Positions 35,073 to 44,329 of a stretch of 64,000 bases of DNA are shown here, piece by piece. The notes under the pieces are model-generated. The model saw only the letters and a program-made list of their open reading frames with translations, was not told the origin of the DNA and searched no databases. The stretch's first letter is position 1. The number at the start of each line of letters is the position of its first letter. This stretch comes from Synergistaceae bacterium UBA5560 (GTDB lineage Bacteria > Synergistota > Synergistia > Synergistales > Aminiphilaceae). The stretch is from NCBI GenBank assembly GCA_002425685.1, contig DIMS01000056.1:16511-80510 (forward strand). Direction: 5' to 3'. Made by a program: the position numbers and the translations under genes.

Positions 35073-36101
35073 TCAGCGCTGGACCCTGCCGCTGGCATCC
35101 CCGCCCACGAGAGTGAGCACGTCCGAAACGGAGATGCGGTTGAAGTCGCCGGGGATGGTGTGCTTCAGGGCCGAGGCGCCCACGGCGAATTCCAGCGCCT
35201 CCCGGGGGCCGGCGAGCCTGCGGAGGCCGTAGATCAGCCCGGAGCCGAAGGAATCGCCGCCACCGATGCGATCCACGATGTCGTTGATGGCATACTTCCG
35301 GCTCACGAAGAAATTGTCCCGGTCGGCGAGGATGCCCGACCAGTTGTTGCTGTCCGCACTGAGGCTCTCCCGGAGCGAGACGGCGAGGAAGCGAAGGTTC
35401 GGATAGGCCGCGAGCACTTCCTTCGCGAGTTTCCGGTAGCTCTCCGCTTCGAGGGTGCCCGCCGTGACGTCCACGTCGACCTCGATGCCCAGCGTCTTCT
35501 GACAGTCCTCCTCGTTGCCGATGAGGACCGAGACGAAGCGGACGATCTCGGGCATGACCTCCGAGGGTTTCTTTCCCCATTTCCAGAGTTTCTTGCGGTA
35601 GTTCAGATCGCAGGAGACGGTGATGTTCTTCCTGCGGCATGCCTCCAGCGCCTCAAGGGTGGCCAGGGCGGTTCCCTCGGAGATGGCGGGGGTGATTCCC
35701 GTCACGTGGAACCATTCAGTCCCCTCCAGAATGGCATCCCAGTCGAACTCACCGGGCATGATCTCCGCGATGGAGGAATGGTTCCTGTCGTAAAGCACCA
35801 CCGAGGGGCGGGCGCAGGCACCGGTCTGGGTGTAGTAGATACCCATCCGATTCCCCGAGCGCCGGATGGAGGCGGTGTTCACCCCGAAACCCCGGAGGTC
35901 CCGGATGGCCGCGTCGCCGATGGGGTTCGAAGGCAGGGCCGTCACGAAGGCCACGTCCTCGCCGTAGTTGGCGAGGGAGACCGCCGCGTTGGCCTCGGCC
36001 CCGCCGAAGGTGGCCACGAAGCCCGGCGTCTGGAGGAACATTTCGTGGTGCGGCGGGGAAAGGCGGAGCATGAGTTCTCCGAAAGTGACAATTTTCGACA
36101 T
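35073..36101 (-). CDS. kdgK: PfkB-family sugar kinase, probable 2-keto-3-deoxygluconate kinase
   Basis: A 342-residue ribokinase-fold enzyme. TFGELMLRLSPP and FGGAEANAAVSLA match KDG kinases, DLNYRKKLW is typical, and the PfkB signature with the catalytic aspartate is DRIGGGDSFGSGLIYG. It should make KDPG, the substrate of the aldolase encoded immediately upstream. It lies 15 bases after that gene. Confidence 0.88.
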   Translation of the reverse strand: MSKIVTFGELMLRLSPPHHEMFLQTPGFVATFGGAEANAAVSLANYGEDVAFVTALPSNPIGDAAIRDLRGFGVNTASIRRSGNRMGIYYTQTGACARPSVVLYDRNHSSIAEIMPGEFDWDAILEGTEWFHVTGITPAISEGTALATLEALEACRRKNITVSCDLNYRKKLWKWGKKPSEVMPEIVRFVSVLIGNEEDCQKTLGIEVDVDVTAGTLEAESYRKLAKEVLAAYPNLRFLAVSLRESLSADSNNWSGILADRDNFFVSRKYAINDIVDRIGGGDSFGSGLIYGLRRLAGPREALEFAVGASALKHTIPGDFNRISVSDVLTLVGGDASGRVQR

Positions 36102-36116
36102 CGCTCCAAACCTCCT

Positions 36117-36776
36117 CTAGCGGTTCTTTCGAATCCGGGCGATTTCCGCCACCACACGGGCCGCCGCGTCGCGGACGGCCCGCGGATCGTTCTCGCCCCT
36201 GCCCGCCTTGGTGAGGGAGCTTCCCATGCCCACGGCAAAGGCGCCTGCCTTGAACCAGGTTTCCAGGTTCTCCTCCGACACGCCTCCCGTGGGCATCATG
36301 CGGGCGTGTGGCAGAGGGCCGTGGACGGCCTTCACGAACTCGGGGCCGAGGCATTCGCCGGGAAAGACCTTCACCACGTCCACACCGAGTTCCATGGCCC
36401 GGACGAGTTCCGTCACGCTTCCCACGCCGGGCATGTAGGGAACCCCGTAGCGGTTGCAGCAGAACGCCACCTCTTCGGAGAGGTTGGGAGAGATGATGTA
36501 CCGGGCTCCCGCGAGAATGCACGCCCGGGCCGTCGGGGCGTCGAGGACCGTTCCCGCGCCGAGGATCAGCGAGGAGCCCCGGTGGTGCCCGGCGAGAAAG
36601 GCCATGAGTTCCAGCGCTCCCGGAACGGTCATGGCGACTTCGATGGCGGGAATGCCGCCTTCGTAGACGGCATTGGCCACTCCGAGCCCCTTTTCCTTGT
36701 CGCTGGCCCGAATGACTGCCACGACTCCCTTTTCATGGATCGCGTCGAGGATCTGGTACTTGGCGATGGGCAACAT
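36117..36776 (-). CDS. eda: KDPG/KHG aldolase
   Basis: A 219-residue class I aldolase splitting 2-keto-3-deoxy-6-phosphogluconate to pyruvate and glyceraldehyde 3-phosphate. GVVAVIRASD holds the substrate arginine, GAGTVLDAPTARACILAGA and the Schiff-base lysine in VVKVFPGE are intact, and MPTGGVSEEN closes the phosphate site. It is followed by kdgK, giving the lower part of a hexuronate or Entner-Doudoroff-type route. Confidence 0.93.
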   Translation of the reverse strand: MLPIAKYQILDAIHEKGVVAVIRASDKEKGLGVANAVYEGGIPAIEVAMTVPGALELMAFLAGHHRGSSLILGAGTVLDAPTARACILAGARYIISPNLSEEVAFCCNRYGVPYMPGVGSVTELVRAMELGVDVVKVFPGECLGPEFVKAVHGPLPHARMMPTGGVSEENLETWFKAGAFAVGMGSSLTKAGRGENDPRAVRDAAARVVAEIARIRKNR

Positions 36777-36813
36777 GTGAAATCCCTCCGAGTGAAATGT
36801 GACGTGATGGTCT

Positions 36814-37605
36814 TCACGGATACGACGGCGGCACGCCGTCGTATCCCAACAGTTTCGAAATCGCCAGAGCCGCTTCGAGGACCTTCTCCCCCAGAGGGCG
36901 AAGCTGGTCGTCGGCGAAGCGATAGGCCGGAGCGGAGATGCTCAACGCTCCCACGGGGTAGCCCTTGGCGTTCAGGATGGCCGACCCGACGCAACGGATC
37001 CCCTCCTCGTTCTCCTGGTTTTCCTCCGCCCATCCCCGTTCCCGAACGGTGCCGAGCATGGCGAGGAGTTCCTTGGGGGTTGTGAGGGTCCGTTCCGTGC
37101 GGGAGACGATCGAAACGGAGCGAAGATAGAGGTCCAGTTCGGCCTGGGGAAGGCTCGCCAGAATGGCCCTTCCCGCGGCGGTGCAGTACATGGCGAGGGT
37201 TGCGCCGATGCGGGAGCGCATACCCACGGGATGGGAGGATTCGAGCTTGTCCAGGTAGAACGTCTCTCCGTTCTGAAACCGGGAGAGATGGATCGTCTCC
37301 CCCACTTCCTGGAGGAGGTTCTTCAGGACGGGTTTTGCCAGGGTGACCAGGTCGGTCTGACGCCGATAGGTCTCGGCCCACAAAAGCGGTGCCGATCCCA
37401 TCCGGTAGCGGCCGTTCTCCGTTCGGAGCACCACCCGGTGCGCTTCGAGGGTGACGAGGAGCCGGTGCACCGTCGCCTTTGAAAGGGCCACGGTGGAGGC
37501 GATCTCCGTGACGCCCGCGTCCTCGCGGAAGTCCACCAGAGCGTTGAGAACGGCCAGGGCGCGGTCGAGAACCCTGATGTTCGAGGAGTCCGTGGCGCCG
37601 GTCAT
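36814..37605 (-). CDS. IclR-family regulator, KdgR-like
   Basis: A 263-residue IclR protein. RALAVLNALVDF and TEIASTVALSKATVHRLLVTLEAHRVV form the winged helix, and the effector domain ends GALSISAPAYRF. Its ATG overlaps the stop of the upstream aldolase (ATGA), so both are co-translated. Context of KDG kinase and KDPG aldolase, and operators resembling KdgR boxes at the operon promoter, suggest that it represses this operon and responds to a keto-deoxy sugar acid. Confidence 0.9.
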   Translation of the reverse strand: MTGATDSSNIRVLDRALAVLNALVDFREDAGVTEIASTVALSKATVHRLLVTLEAHRVVLRTENGRYRMGSAPLLWAETYRRQTDLVTLAKPVLKNLLQEVGETIHLSRFQNGETFYLDKLESSHPVGMRSRIGATLAMYCTAAGRAILASLPQAELDLYLRSVSIVSRTERTLTTPKELLAMLGTVRERGWAEENQENEEGIRCVGSAILNAKGYPVGALSISAPAYRFADDQLRPLGEKVLEAALAISKLLGYDGVPPSYP

Positions 37606-38369
37606 GCCCTGTTTCCGCGCATGATCCGCAGCGCGGTGCGGCAGGCGTCTCCGAAGATCAGGCCGTCCACGCTCCAGGCGATGTAGAGGAAGCCTTCATC
37701 GAGGCGGCGCAGCGCTTCCTCGGGAGAGGTGACGAAGATTCCCGTGGGCTTCCCCGCATTGCGGGCCACGGAAAGTACCTGGGCGATGGCGCTTTTCATG
37801 TCCGGATGGTCGATCTGACCGGGGATGCCCAGGGATTGGGAGAGGTCGTAGGGGCCTACGAAGAGCACGTCCACGCCCTCCACGGCGGCGATCTCCGGGA
37901 GCGCCTTCAGGCCGAGCACGTTTTCGCAGTGGGTCACGATGAGGGTTTCCCGGTTGGCTTCCTCGAAGGCGCGGCCCAAGGGCATGAGGCCGTAGGAGGA
38001 GGATCGGGGAAGCGCCACGCCCCTGTTGCCGAGGGGAAAATACTTGGCTCCCCGAACGATGCGCGCCGCCTGTTCGGCGCTGTTCACCTGAGGGAGCTGG
38101 ATTCCCTGGGCTCCCACGTCAAGGGTTTTGAGAATCCAGGTGTCGCTCGTCTCGGGAATGCGTACCACCGGCGTGGCTCCCCGCAGTTCTGCCCCCCGCA
38201 GGAGATTCTGAAGGGACTCCGGGTCCATCGGGCCGTGTTCCGCGTCGATGATGACGAAATCAAACCCGGCGATGCCCGCGATCTCCACAAGGTCCGGAGA
38301 GTTCAGCGTGATGAAGGTTCCCATGACGGGTTTTCCCGCGGCGAGCATTTCCTTGATCCTGTTCTTCAT
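37602..38369 (-). CDS. HpcH/HpaI-family class II aldolase
   Basis: A 255-residue metal-dependent pyruvate aldolase. FVIIDAEHGPMDPESLQNLLRG is the family signature, followed by VRIPETSDTWILKTLDVGAQGI and a metal site around THCENVLG and GPYDLSQSLG. Homologues cleave 2-keto-3-deoxy-L-rhamnonate, 2-dehydro-3-deoxyglucarate or 4-hydroxy-2-oxo-heptanedioate. It is the first gene of the KDG operon, so a keto-deoxy sugar acid is likely. The usual QIE of the metal site reads HCE here, a mild deviation. Confidence 0.9.
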   Translation of the reverse strand: MKNRIKEMLAAGKPVMGTFITLNSPDLVEIAGIAGFDFVIIDAEHGPMDPESLQNLLRGAELRGATPVVRIPETSDTWILKTLDVGAQGIQLPQVNSAEQAARIVRGAKYFPLGNRGVALPRSSSYGLMPLGRAFEEANRETLIVTHCENVLGLKALPEIAAVEGVDVLFVGPYDLSQSLGIPGQIDHPDMKSAIAQVLSVARNAGKPTGIFVTSPEEALRRLDEGFLYIAWSVDGLIFGDACRTALRIMRGNRA

Positions 38370-38435
38370 GATCGTTCCCGCCTCCTCTTTGTTGTGCCTT
38401 CGGGTACTTCAGCGTGGCTTCCATGAAGATCCTGC

Positions 38436-38452
38436 GTTTCATTCAACGGGAC
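38436..38452. promoter_or_regulatory. IclR/KdgR-like operator, proximal copy
   Basis: GTTTCATT-C-AACGGGAC is an imperfect 17-base inverted repeat (two mismatches) downstream of the promoter of the KDG operon. It matches the upstream copy at 38519-38535 in 15 of 17 positions. Confidence 0.55.
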
Positions 38453-38474
38453 AGCATCTTGCTCTATAGAACAT

Positions 38475-38503
38475 AGTATACGTGACGGCGGGCGGTTTGT
38501 CGA
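38475..38503 (-). promoter_or_regulatory. Promoter of the KDG/aldolase operon
   Basis: On the minus strand TCGACA (38498-38503), a 17-base spacer and TATACT (38475-38480). It is flanked on both sides by matching inverted repeats, suggesting looping or cooperative repression. Confidence 0.65.
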
Positions 38504-38518
38504 TATTTTTAAAACAAT

Positions 38519-38535
38519 GTTTCATTCAATGGAAC
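38519..38535. promoter_or_regulatory. IclR/KdgR-like operator, distal copy
   Basis: GTTTCATT-C-AATGGAAC is a 17-base inverted repeat with one mismatch. On the minus strand the adjoining TGAAACATTGTTTTA also resembles a KdgR box. It lies just upstream of the -35 box. The DNA from 38536 to 38962 holds no gene; a lone TTGACA at 38810-38815 may belong to a weak promoter of the GntR gene. Confidence 0.55.
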
Positions 38536-38962
38536 ACAGGGGCCGAGCGTTTTTTCGTCCATGTGCCGGTGCGGGACAGGTGTGGTTCTATAACGACGAG
38601 TTTTGTGTACTCGCGATCTTCCGTTGTTTCCGGAGACACCGTTCCCATTTCCATGAAAGGAGGCCCGACGCACGCGGTTCTTCCCGGGAAAAATCAATTC
38701 GATTCAGTTGTGCCATGCCCTGGACGAGGGGGCTTTTCGGCACGCGACGCGGGACAGACAGGGAGAAGCGAGTTCCGATATGAACCGGGAAGGTGTGCAA
38801 TGATCCATCTTGACAGAAGTGGGGATCCTCGTGTAAGAAAAGACAATCGTGATGTATCCACTTATGGATCCAAAAAACGGAGTGTTCCGGATGGAAGGAT
38901 GGATTCGTGACAGGGCCACGGTCGCGAACGTCTCGAGCCATCCAGGAGGAGAAGGAGAAAAC

Positions 38963-39634
38963 ATGCCGAGAGGACGTGTCGAATCGAAAGCCCGGGACGA
39001 GATCTTTCGTCTCATCGTGGAACGTGAACTCGCCCCGGGCACGAGAATCACCGAGGTGTTCCTTGCGGAGAAGCTGGGCATCAGCCGCACCCCCGTTCGC
39101 ATCGCTCTTCGGGAGCTCATCGCCGAAGGGTTGCTGGAGCGGGACAGCACCAGGGGGTGCATCATTCCTCCGCTGGAATCGGAGGACATGCATCACGTCT
39201 TCTCCCTCCGGGAGAAGCTGGAGGGAATGGCTGCGGCGCAGGCTGCGGAGCATGCTTCCCCCGAGGACGTGAAGAGCCTGGAGCGGATCCTCGAGGAAGG
39301 AGCGGAGGACTACACGGGGTGGCGCAGGGAGGCCTTTGCCAGACACAACGAGGAATTTCACCGGCGCATCGCTCGCATGAGCGGCAATGCCTATCTGGAG
39401 AAATACATCGGAGAATGCTTCTGGCGGTCCCAGATCTACGTGTTCTTCTTCGACACTTTTTTCCTCTTCGGTGCCGAAAAGGGAACCCTGGAGGCCACGC
39501 CCTACTATGGGACATCCTTTACGGAACACGGGGACATTCTCGCGGCCATCCGGGAGCGTCGCTGCGAGGATGCAGGGCGGGCCATGGAACGGCATGTGAG
39601 GGCCTCGTACACGTTGCTGGTCAAAAAACCGTGA
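38963..39634 (+). CDS. GntR-family regulator (FadR/FCD type)
   Basis: A 223-residue regulator. The winged helix (residues 8-70) includes ARDEIFRLIVERELAPGTRI, LAEKLGISRTPVRIALRELIAEGL and the wing TRGCII. The all-helical FCD domain follows, with metal/ligand residues in FARHNEEFHRRIARMSGN and EHGDILAAIRERR. ATG 38963 is preceded by GGAGGAGAAGGAG; earlier in-frame ATGs lack such a site. It probably controls the downstream hydrolase, Liv transporter and amidohydrolase genes. Confidence 0.92.
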   Translation: MPRGRVESKARDEIFRLIVERELAPGTRITEVFLAEKLGISRTPVRIALRELIAEGLLERDSTRGCIIPPLESEDMHHVFSLREKLEGMAAAQAAEHASPEDVKSLERILEEGAEDYTGWRREAFARHNEEFHRRIARMSGNAYLEKYIGECFWRSQIYVFFFDTFFLFGAEKGTLEATPYYGTSFTEHGDILAAIRERRCEDAGRAMERHVRASYTLLVKKP

Positions 39635-39636
39635 GC

Positions 39637-39684
39637 GCAAAGGGAGGAGTGGTGCGCGCGCCACGTCCGCCCTTTGCACTTTTC
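39637..39684 (+). terminator. Probable terminator after the GntR gene
   Basis: GCAAAGGG (39637-39644) pairs with CCCTTTGC (39670-39677), with an inner GTGG/CCAC pair, and ACTTTTCT follows. The next gene would then have its own start of transcription somewhere in 39690-39886. Confidence 0.55.
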
Positions 39685-39886
39685 TGGGACAAAGAAGGGG
39701 CGAAGGGCGCATGCAGAACGGACGGTGCGCGTCGCCACTCCTTGCCGCGAAGCCGGGTGGGACCGGCCCGTGGCGCTCGGCGGCACGGCGGAACAGCATG
39801 ATGACATTGCGGGAAGGGACGTTGCGGAAATGGACAGGGGAAACTCCTGAGGGAGACGTTGCCATGAACGAGAAAGGAAGGTTTTC

Positions 39887-40843
39887 ATGAGCGAGCGGGA
39901 ACATCTTGACTTCGACGATTATGGTGAGAAATGGTTCAGCGACGACGCCTCCTTCGAGGAGGACCTGAAGCACGTCTGGGGACGCCGCTGGAGCGTTTCC
40001 TCCGAGGTGGGCAAGCTCCGGGCGGTGCTTCTGCGGCGGCCCGGCAAAGAGATCGAGAACATGACCGATCCCGCGGCCTGGCGTTGGGGTGCCGTCATGG
40101 ACCCGGAAAGGGCGCGGGCGCAACACGACGCCTTTGCCGAGATCTATCGCAAGGCCGGCGCGGAGGTCTTCTACGTGGAGGAACAGCGGGAGGATCGTCC
40201 CAACGCGCTCTTCATGCGGGACAATGTCCTCGGCACCCCCGAGGGGGCCATTCTCTGCCGCCAGGCCACCCGTTTCCGCCGGGGCGAGGAGCGGGCTGTT
40301 GCTGCGACTCTGGGACGCATCGGCTGTCCCATCGTGCGCACCGTCTCCGGCCGGGGCGTTTTCGAGGGCGCCTGCGGCATGTGGGTGGACCGGCAGACCA
40401 TCATCCTCGGAACGGGAGTGCGCTCCAACGAAGAGGGAGTCCGCCAGGTCGAGGAGACCCTCCGGTACATGGGTGTCACGGACATCCTCCGCTTCCAGAT
40501 TCCCTGGGGACACGCCCATCTGGACGGGCTGATGAACATGGTGGACCGAAAGAAGGCCCTGATCTTCCCATGGCAGACCCCCTACGACGTGATCAAGCCC
40601 CTCGTGGATCGGGGTTTCTCCATCATCGAGGCCCCCTCCATCGAGGAAGTGAAGCGGGGCGCGGCGGTGAACCTGGTGGCACTCGAACCCGGCGTGGTGG
40701 TCCTTCCCTCGGGCAATCCCGAGACACGGAAGGCCTTGGAGAAGGGCGGCGTGGAGGTCATCGAGACGGACGTGACGGAGATCCTCAAGGGGTACGGCTC
40801 CCTGCACTGCATGTCCGCCTTCCTGGACCGGGACGAGATCTGA
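39887..40843 (+). CDS. Guanidino-group-modifying superfamily hydrolase (DDAH/arginine deiminase-like)
   Basis: A 318-residue pentein-fold enzyme. Motifs expected for the catalytic triad are all visible: E160 in VFEGACGMW, H211 with D213 in GHAHLDG, and nucleophile C308 in SLHCMSAFL; FMRDNV (109-114) also fits. The superfamily hydrolyses or transfers the amidino group of arginine, methylarginines, agmatine or related compounds. AAAGGAAGG lies before the ATG. It is followed by a Liv-type transporter and an amidohydrolase, suggesting that a guanidino or amidino compound is imported and broken down. Exact substrate is unknown. Confidence 0.87.
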   Translation: MSEREHLDFDDYGEKWFSDDASFEEDLKHVWGRRWSVSSEVGKLRAVLLRRPGKEIENMTDPAAWRWGAVMDPERARAQHDAFAEIYRKAGAEVFYVEEQREDRPNALFMRDNVLGTPEGAILCRQATRFRRGEERAVAATLGRIGCPIVRTVSGRGVFEGACGMWVDRQTIILGTGVRSNEEGVRQVEETLRYMGVTDILRFQIPWGHAHLDGLMNMVDRKKALIFPWQTPYDVIKPLVDRGFSIIEAPSIEEVKRGAAVNLVALEPGVVVLPSGNPETRKALEKGGVEVIETDVTEILKGYGSLHCMSAFLDRDEI

Positions 40844-40912
40844 GGCGACAGGCCGGTGCCGGGGGACTTCCGGAGCGATGGAGGCTCTTCCGGCCCGGTC
40901 CGCGGAAGGACG

Positions 40913-40951
40913 GAAAGAGGTGCGCAGGTGATGGTGCGCCGCACCTCTTTC
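40913..40951 (+). other. Hairpin between the hydrolase and livH
   Basis: GAAAGAGGTGCG and CGCACCTCTTTC are exact complements separated by 15 bases. No T-run follows. It could reduce read-through or protect processed RNA between the hydrolase gene and the transporter genes. Confidence 0.5.
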
Positions 40952-41061
40952 CCGGTGGCCTCGCTCCCCCGCTTTCTTCGGGGGCGCTTCTTTTGCGATG
41001 CATCTCCGAAAATGACGCCGTTTGTGAATGGCTCCTATCCCATTTCAAGGGGTGAACGCCT

Positions 41062-41943
41062 TTGGGTACTCTTCTGCAGCAGATCATCAACGGCCTGTCG
41101 CTGGGATCGGTGTACGCCCTCATCGCCGTAGGCTACTCCCTGGTGTACTCGATTCTTCTCTTCTCCAACTTCGCCCACGGAAGCTTTCTCGTCATCGGGG
41201 GCTATTCCTGCTACTTCGCCCTGAAGACCCTTGGGATGAACATCTGGCTCGCGGGTGGACTGTCCCTCATCGCCGCGGGAGTGAGCGCCATCCTCACGGA
41301 AAGACTCGCCTACAAACCCATCCGTGAGCGCACCAACGTCACCCTCTACCTTCTCATCGCCTCCATGGGCATGAGCATCGTCATCGAGAACATCTTCGTC
41401 GTCACCGTGGGAGGCCGCTTCCGTGCCCTTCCTCCGGTCATCCCCACCGATCCCGTGAACCTCTTCGGGCTTGCCACCACCAGTGCCTTCGACCTCATCT
41501 CCCTCGTCGTCGCCGTCATCTGCCTCGGAGGCCTCCAGCTCTTCCTCACCCGGACCAAATGGGGGCTCGCCATCCGCGCCGCCGCGTACAACCTGCGCAT
41601 CGCCGGTCTCATGGGCGTCAACGTGAGCCGCCTCATCTCCCTCGTCTTCTTCGTCGCCGGCGTTCTGGCCGCCGTGGGAGGCATCTTCCTCTCCGTACGG
41701 TACACCCTCTATCCCCAGCTCGGCGGCATCACCATCAAAGCCTTCGTCGCCGCCGTCATCGGCGGACTCGGCTCCCTTCCCGGCGCCGTCGTGGGCAGCC
41801 TCATCCTCGGCCTCGCCGAAATGCTCACCGCAGGCTTCATCTCCAGCCAACTCCGGGATCTGGTGGTCTTCTCGCTCCTCGTGATCACCCTCCTCTTCCG
41901 ACCCACGGGCCTCTTCGGCAAATCCGTGGGCGAGAAAATCTAG
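41062..41943 (+). CDS. livH: ABC transporter permease LivH, second system
   Basis: A 293-residue permease. YALIAVGYSLVYSILLFSNFAHGSFL and GGLGSLPGAVVGSLILGLAEM are LivH hallmarks. The start is TTG 41062-41064, with AAGGGGTGA nine bases upstream, unusual compared with its neighbours. Codons from here to about 43,100 end in C far more often than elsewhere in the window. It heads livHMGF of a second system that has no binding-protein gene nearby. Confidence 0.93.
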   Translation: MGTLLQQIINGLSLGSVYALIAVGYSLVYSILLFSNFAHGSFLVIGGYSCYFALKTLGMNIWLAGGLSLIAAGVSAILTERLAYKPIRERTNVTLYLLIASMGMSIVIENIFVVTVGGRFRALPPVIPTDPVNLFGLATTSAFDLISLVVAVICLGGLQLFLTRTKWGLAIRAAAYNLRIAGLMGVNVSRLISLVFFVAGVLAAVGGIFLSVRYTLYPQLGGITIKAFVAAVIGGLGSLPGAVVGSLILGLAEMLTAGFISSQLRDLVVFSLLVITLLFRPTGLFGKSVGEKI

Positions 41944-41956
41944 AGGGAGGCAGACC

Positions 41957-42829
41957 ATGTCCGCCTACACCGAAGGCATCATCACCCTGCTCATGATCAA
42001 CGCCATCGCCGCCATGGGCGTGTGCCTCCTCACGGGCTTCACCGGCGTCTTCACCCTCGGGCACGCCGCCTACATGGCCCTCGGCGGCTACGCCACCGCC
42101 ATCCTCACCGTCAAGTACCACCTCCACTGGCTTCCCGCCGTCGTCGCCGGAGGCATCCTCGCCATCGTCGTCGCCTACGTCATCGGCATTCCCACCCTGA
42201 AACTCATGGGCGACTACTACGCCATCGCCTCCATCGGCCTCGGCGAAGCCATCCGGCTCATCCTCGAGAACTGGCAGTCCGTCACCCGGGGCGCCCGGGG
42301 CTACCCCGGCATCCCCACCTTCACCACCATGCCCGTCGCCGTGGGATTTTTTCTCGTCCTCGCCTTCCTGCTCTTCTGTCTCCTCCACGGCAGCTACGGC
42401 CGCATGTTCAAGGCCTGCCGGGACGACCACATCGCCGCCGCCCTTCTGGGCTACGACACCGCCAGAGTGCGCGTCCTGAGCCTCGTTCTCTCCGCCTTTT
42501 ACTGCGGCGTCTCCGGAGGACTCCTCGCGGGCTTCCTCTCCTTCATCCAGCCCGTCATGTTCGACATGCTCAAATCCACCGAGCTCACCGCCGTGGTCGT
42601 CTTCGGCGGCCTCGGCTCCTTAAGCGGATGCCTCCTCGGCACCACCATCATCACCCTCGTGACCGAACTCTTCCGCCCCATCTCCCAGTACCGCATGCTC
42701 ATCTACGGAGCCGTCCTCGTGATCATCATGGTCCTGCGTCCCGAGGGCATCATGGGGCAGTACGAATTCGGCCCGAAACTCTTCCGGAAACTCTTCGGAA
42801 GAAAAGCTCCCGCGCAGGAGAGGAGGTAG
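41957..42829 (+). CDS. livM: ABC transporter permease LivM, second system
   Basis: A 290-residue permease with LivM motifs [23 protein letters not shown] and [24 protein letters not shown]. It lies 13 bases after livH and five bases before livG. Codon use is extremely C-ending. Together with LivH it forms the channel of the importer in the putative guanidino-compound locus. Confidence 0.94.
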   Translation: MSAYTEGIITLLMINAIAAMGVCLLTGFTGVFTLGHAAYMALGGYATAILTVKYHLHWLPAVVAGGILAIVVAYVIGIPTLKLMGDYYAIASIGLGEAIRLILENWQSVTRGARGYPGIPTFTTMPVAVGFFLVLAFLLFCLLHGSYGRMFKACRDDHIAAALLGYDTARVRVLSLVLSAFYCGVSGGLLAGFLSFIQPVMFDMLKSTELTAVVVFGGLGSLSGCLLGTTIITLVTELFRPISQYRMLIYGAVLVIIMVLRPEGIMGQYEFGPKLFRKLFGRKAPAQERR

Positions 42830-42833
42830 CGCC

Positions 42834-43607
42834 ATGGCCTTCGCCCTCGAACTCGGCGGCGTCAACAAATTCTTCGGCGGCGTCCACGCCGTGAACGACA
42901 TGAGCTTCATCCTCCAGGAGGGAGAACTCGCGGGACTCATCGGCCCCAACGGCGCGGGAAAGACCACCATCTTCAACCTCGTCACCGGCGTCTACGACGT
43001 CTCCAGCGGTCACATCACCCTCTTCGGGGAGGACATCACCAACCACAAGACCTACGAAGTGGTGCGCAAGGGCATCGCCCGGACCTTCCAGAACCTGCGC
43101 CTCTTCGCCAGCGCCACCGTCCTGGAAAACGTCATGACCGCCTGCCAGCAGCACCACCGCTACTCCTTCCTCGAAGCCTGCACCCATCTCGGACGCTGGC
43201 GCTCCGTGGAACGGGAGATCCGGGATCGGAGCATGACGCTTCTCGAGCGGGTGGGGCTCGCCGACCGGGCGGACCAGACCGCCACCACCCTTCCCTACGG
43301 GCACCAGCGACGCCTGGAGATCGCCCGGGCCCTCGCCCTGGAACCCCGGCTGCTCCTTCTGGACGAGCCCGCGGCGGGGATGAACCCCGAGGAAGTGCAG
43401 GACCTGAACCGCCTGATCCAGAAGATTCACGCGGACTTCGGCCTCACCATCCTCGTCATCGAGCACCACATGGAGCTCGTCATGGAGATCTGCCCCCACA
43501 TCGTGTGCATGAACTTCGGCGCGCTCATCGCCGAAGGCGATCCCGAGCACATCCAGGGACATCCCGAGGTGCTCAAGGCCTATCTCGGCGAGGAGGTGGA
43601 GGAATAA
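42834..43607 (+). CDS. livG: ABC transporter ATPase LivG, second system
   Basis: A 257-residue ATPase. Walker [24 protein letters not shown], signature [15 protein letters not shown], and Walker [16 protein letters not shown] are in order. The stop overlaps the livF start (TAATG), so the ATPases are co-translated. Confidence 0.95.
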   Translation: MAFALELGGVNKFFGGVHAVNDMSFILQEGELAGLIGPNGAGKTTIFNLVTGVYDVSSGHITLFGEDITNHKTYEVVRKGIARTFQNLRLFASATVLENVMTACQQHHRYSFLEACTHLGRWRSVEREIRDRSMTLLERVGLADRADQTATTLPYGHQRRLEIARALALEPRLLLLDEPAAGMNPEEVQDLNRLIQKIHADFGLTILVIEHHMELVMEICPHIVCMNFGALIAEGDPEHIQGHPEVLKAYLGEEVEE

Positions 43608-44329
43608 TGGCCCTCCTGGACGTGAAGAATCTCTCCGTGAGCTACGGCGCCATCCGCGCCCTGTCGGACGTGAGCATCGCCGTGGAGGAGCGGGAGATCG
43701 TGAGCGTCATCGGCGCCAACGGGGCGGGCAAGTCCACCCTGATGAACGCCGTCATGGGCATGGTGAAGCGCGACAGGGGCGAGGTCTATCTGGAGGGGAA
43801 GCTCCTGGCGGAGCGGAGTTTCCAGGTTGTCGCCCAGGGCATCGCCCTCTCTCCGGAGGGACGGAAGGTCTTCGCCCCCCTCACGGTGTACGAGAACCTC
43901 CTCATGGGAGCCTTCCCCCGGTCCGACCGGAACAAGATCGCCGAGGACATGGAGTGGGTCTACACGCTCTTTCCCCGGCTTCGGGAGCGCACGGGCCAGT
44001 ACGCGGGAACGCTCTCGGGAGGGGAGCAGCAGATGCTCGCCATCGCCCGGGCGCTCATGGCCCGCCCCCGGGTGCTTCTTCTGGACGAGCCCTCTCTGGG
44101 GCTCGCGCCGATCATCATCAAGGAAATCTTCAAAGAACTCCGGCGCATCAACGAGGAGGGGGTGACGATCCTCCTGGTGGAACAGAACGCCCGCCAGGCA
44201 CTGTTGCTCTCCCACCGGGCCTATGTGCTCCAGACGGGACGGCTGATCCTCTCGGGAACGTCCAAAGAGCTCCTCGCGAATCCAGAGGTGGAGGCGGCCT
44301 ACCTCGGTGGAAAACCCGCAACGCACTGA
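43607..44329 (+). CDS. livF: ABC transporter ATPase LivF, second system
   Basis: A 240-residue ATPase. Walker A GANGAGKST, signature LSGGEQQMLAIARAL and Walker B VLLLDEPSLGLAPI are intact. Its ATG shares a base with the livG stop. The 265 bases that follow, up to the amidohydrolase, contain no recognised element. Confidence 0.95.
   Translation: MALLDVKNLSVSYGAIRALSDVSIAVEEREIVSVIGANGAGKSTLMNAVMGMVKRDRGEVYLEGKLLAERSFQVVAQGIALSPEGRKVFAPLTVYENLLMGAFPRSDRNKIAEDMEWVYTLFPRLRERTGQYAGTLSGGEQQMLAIARALMARPRVLLLDEPSLGLAPIIIKEIFKELRRINEEGVTILLVEQNARQALLLSHRAYVLQTGRLILSGTSKELLANPEVEAAYLGGKPATH

Noticed and set aside
38588..40807. 739-codon minus-strand frame over the GntR and hydrolase genes
   Set aside because: No recognisable motif, and it opposes two well-supported plus-strand genes.
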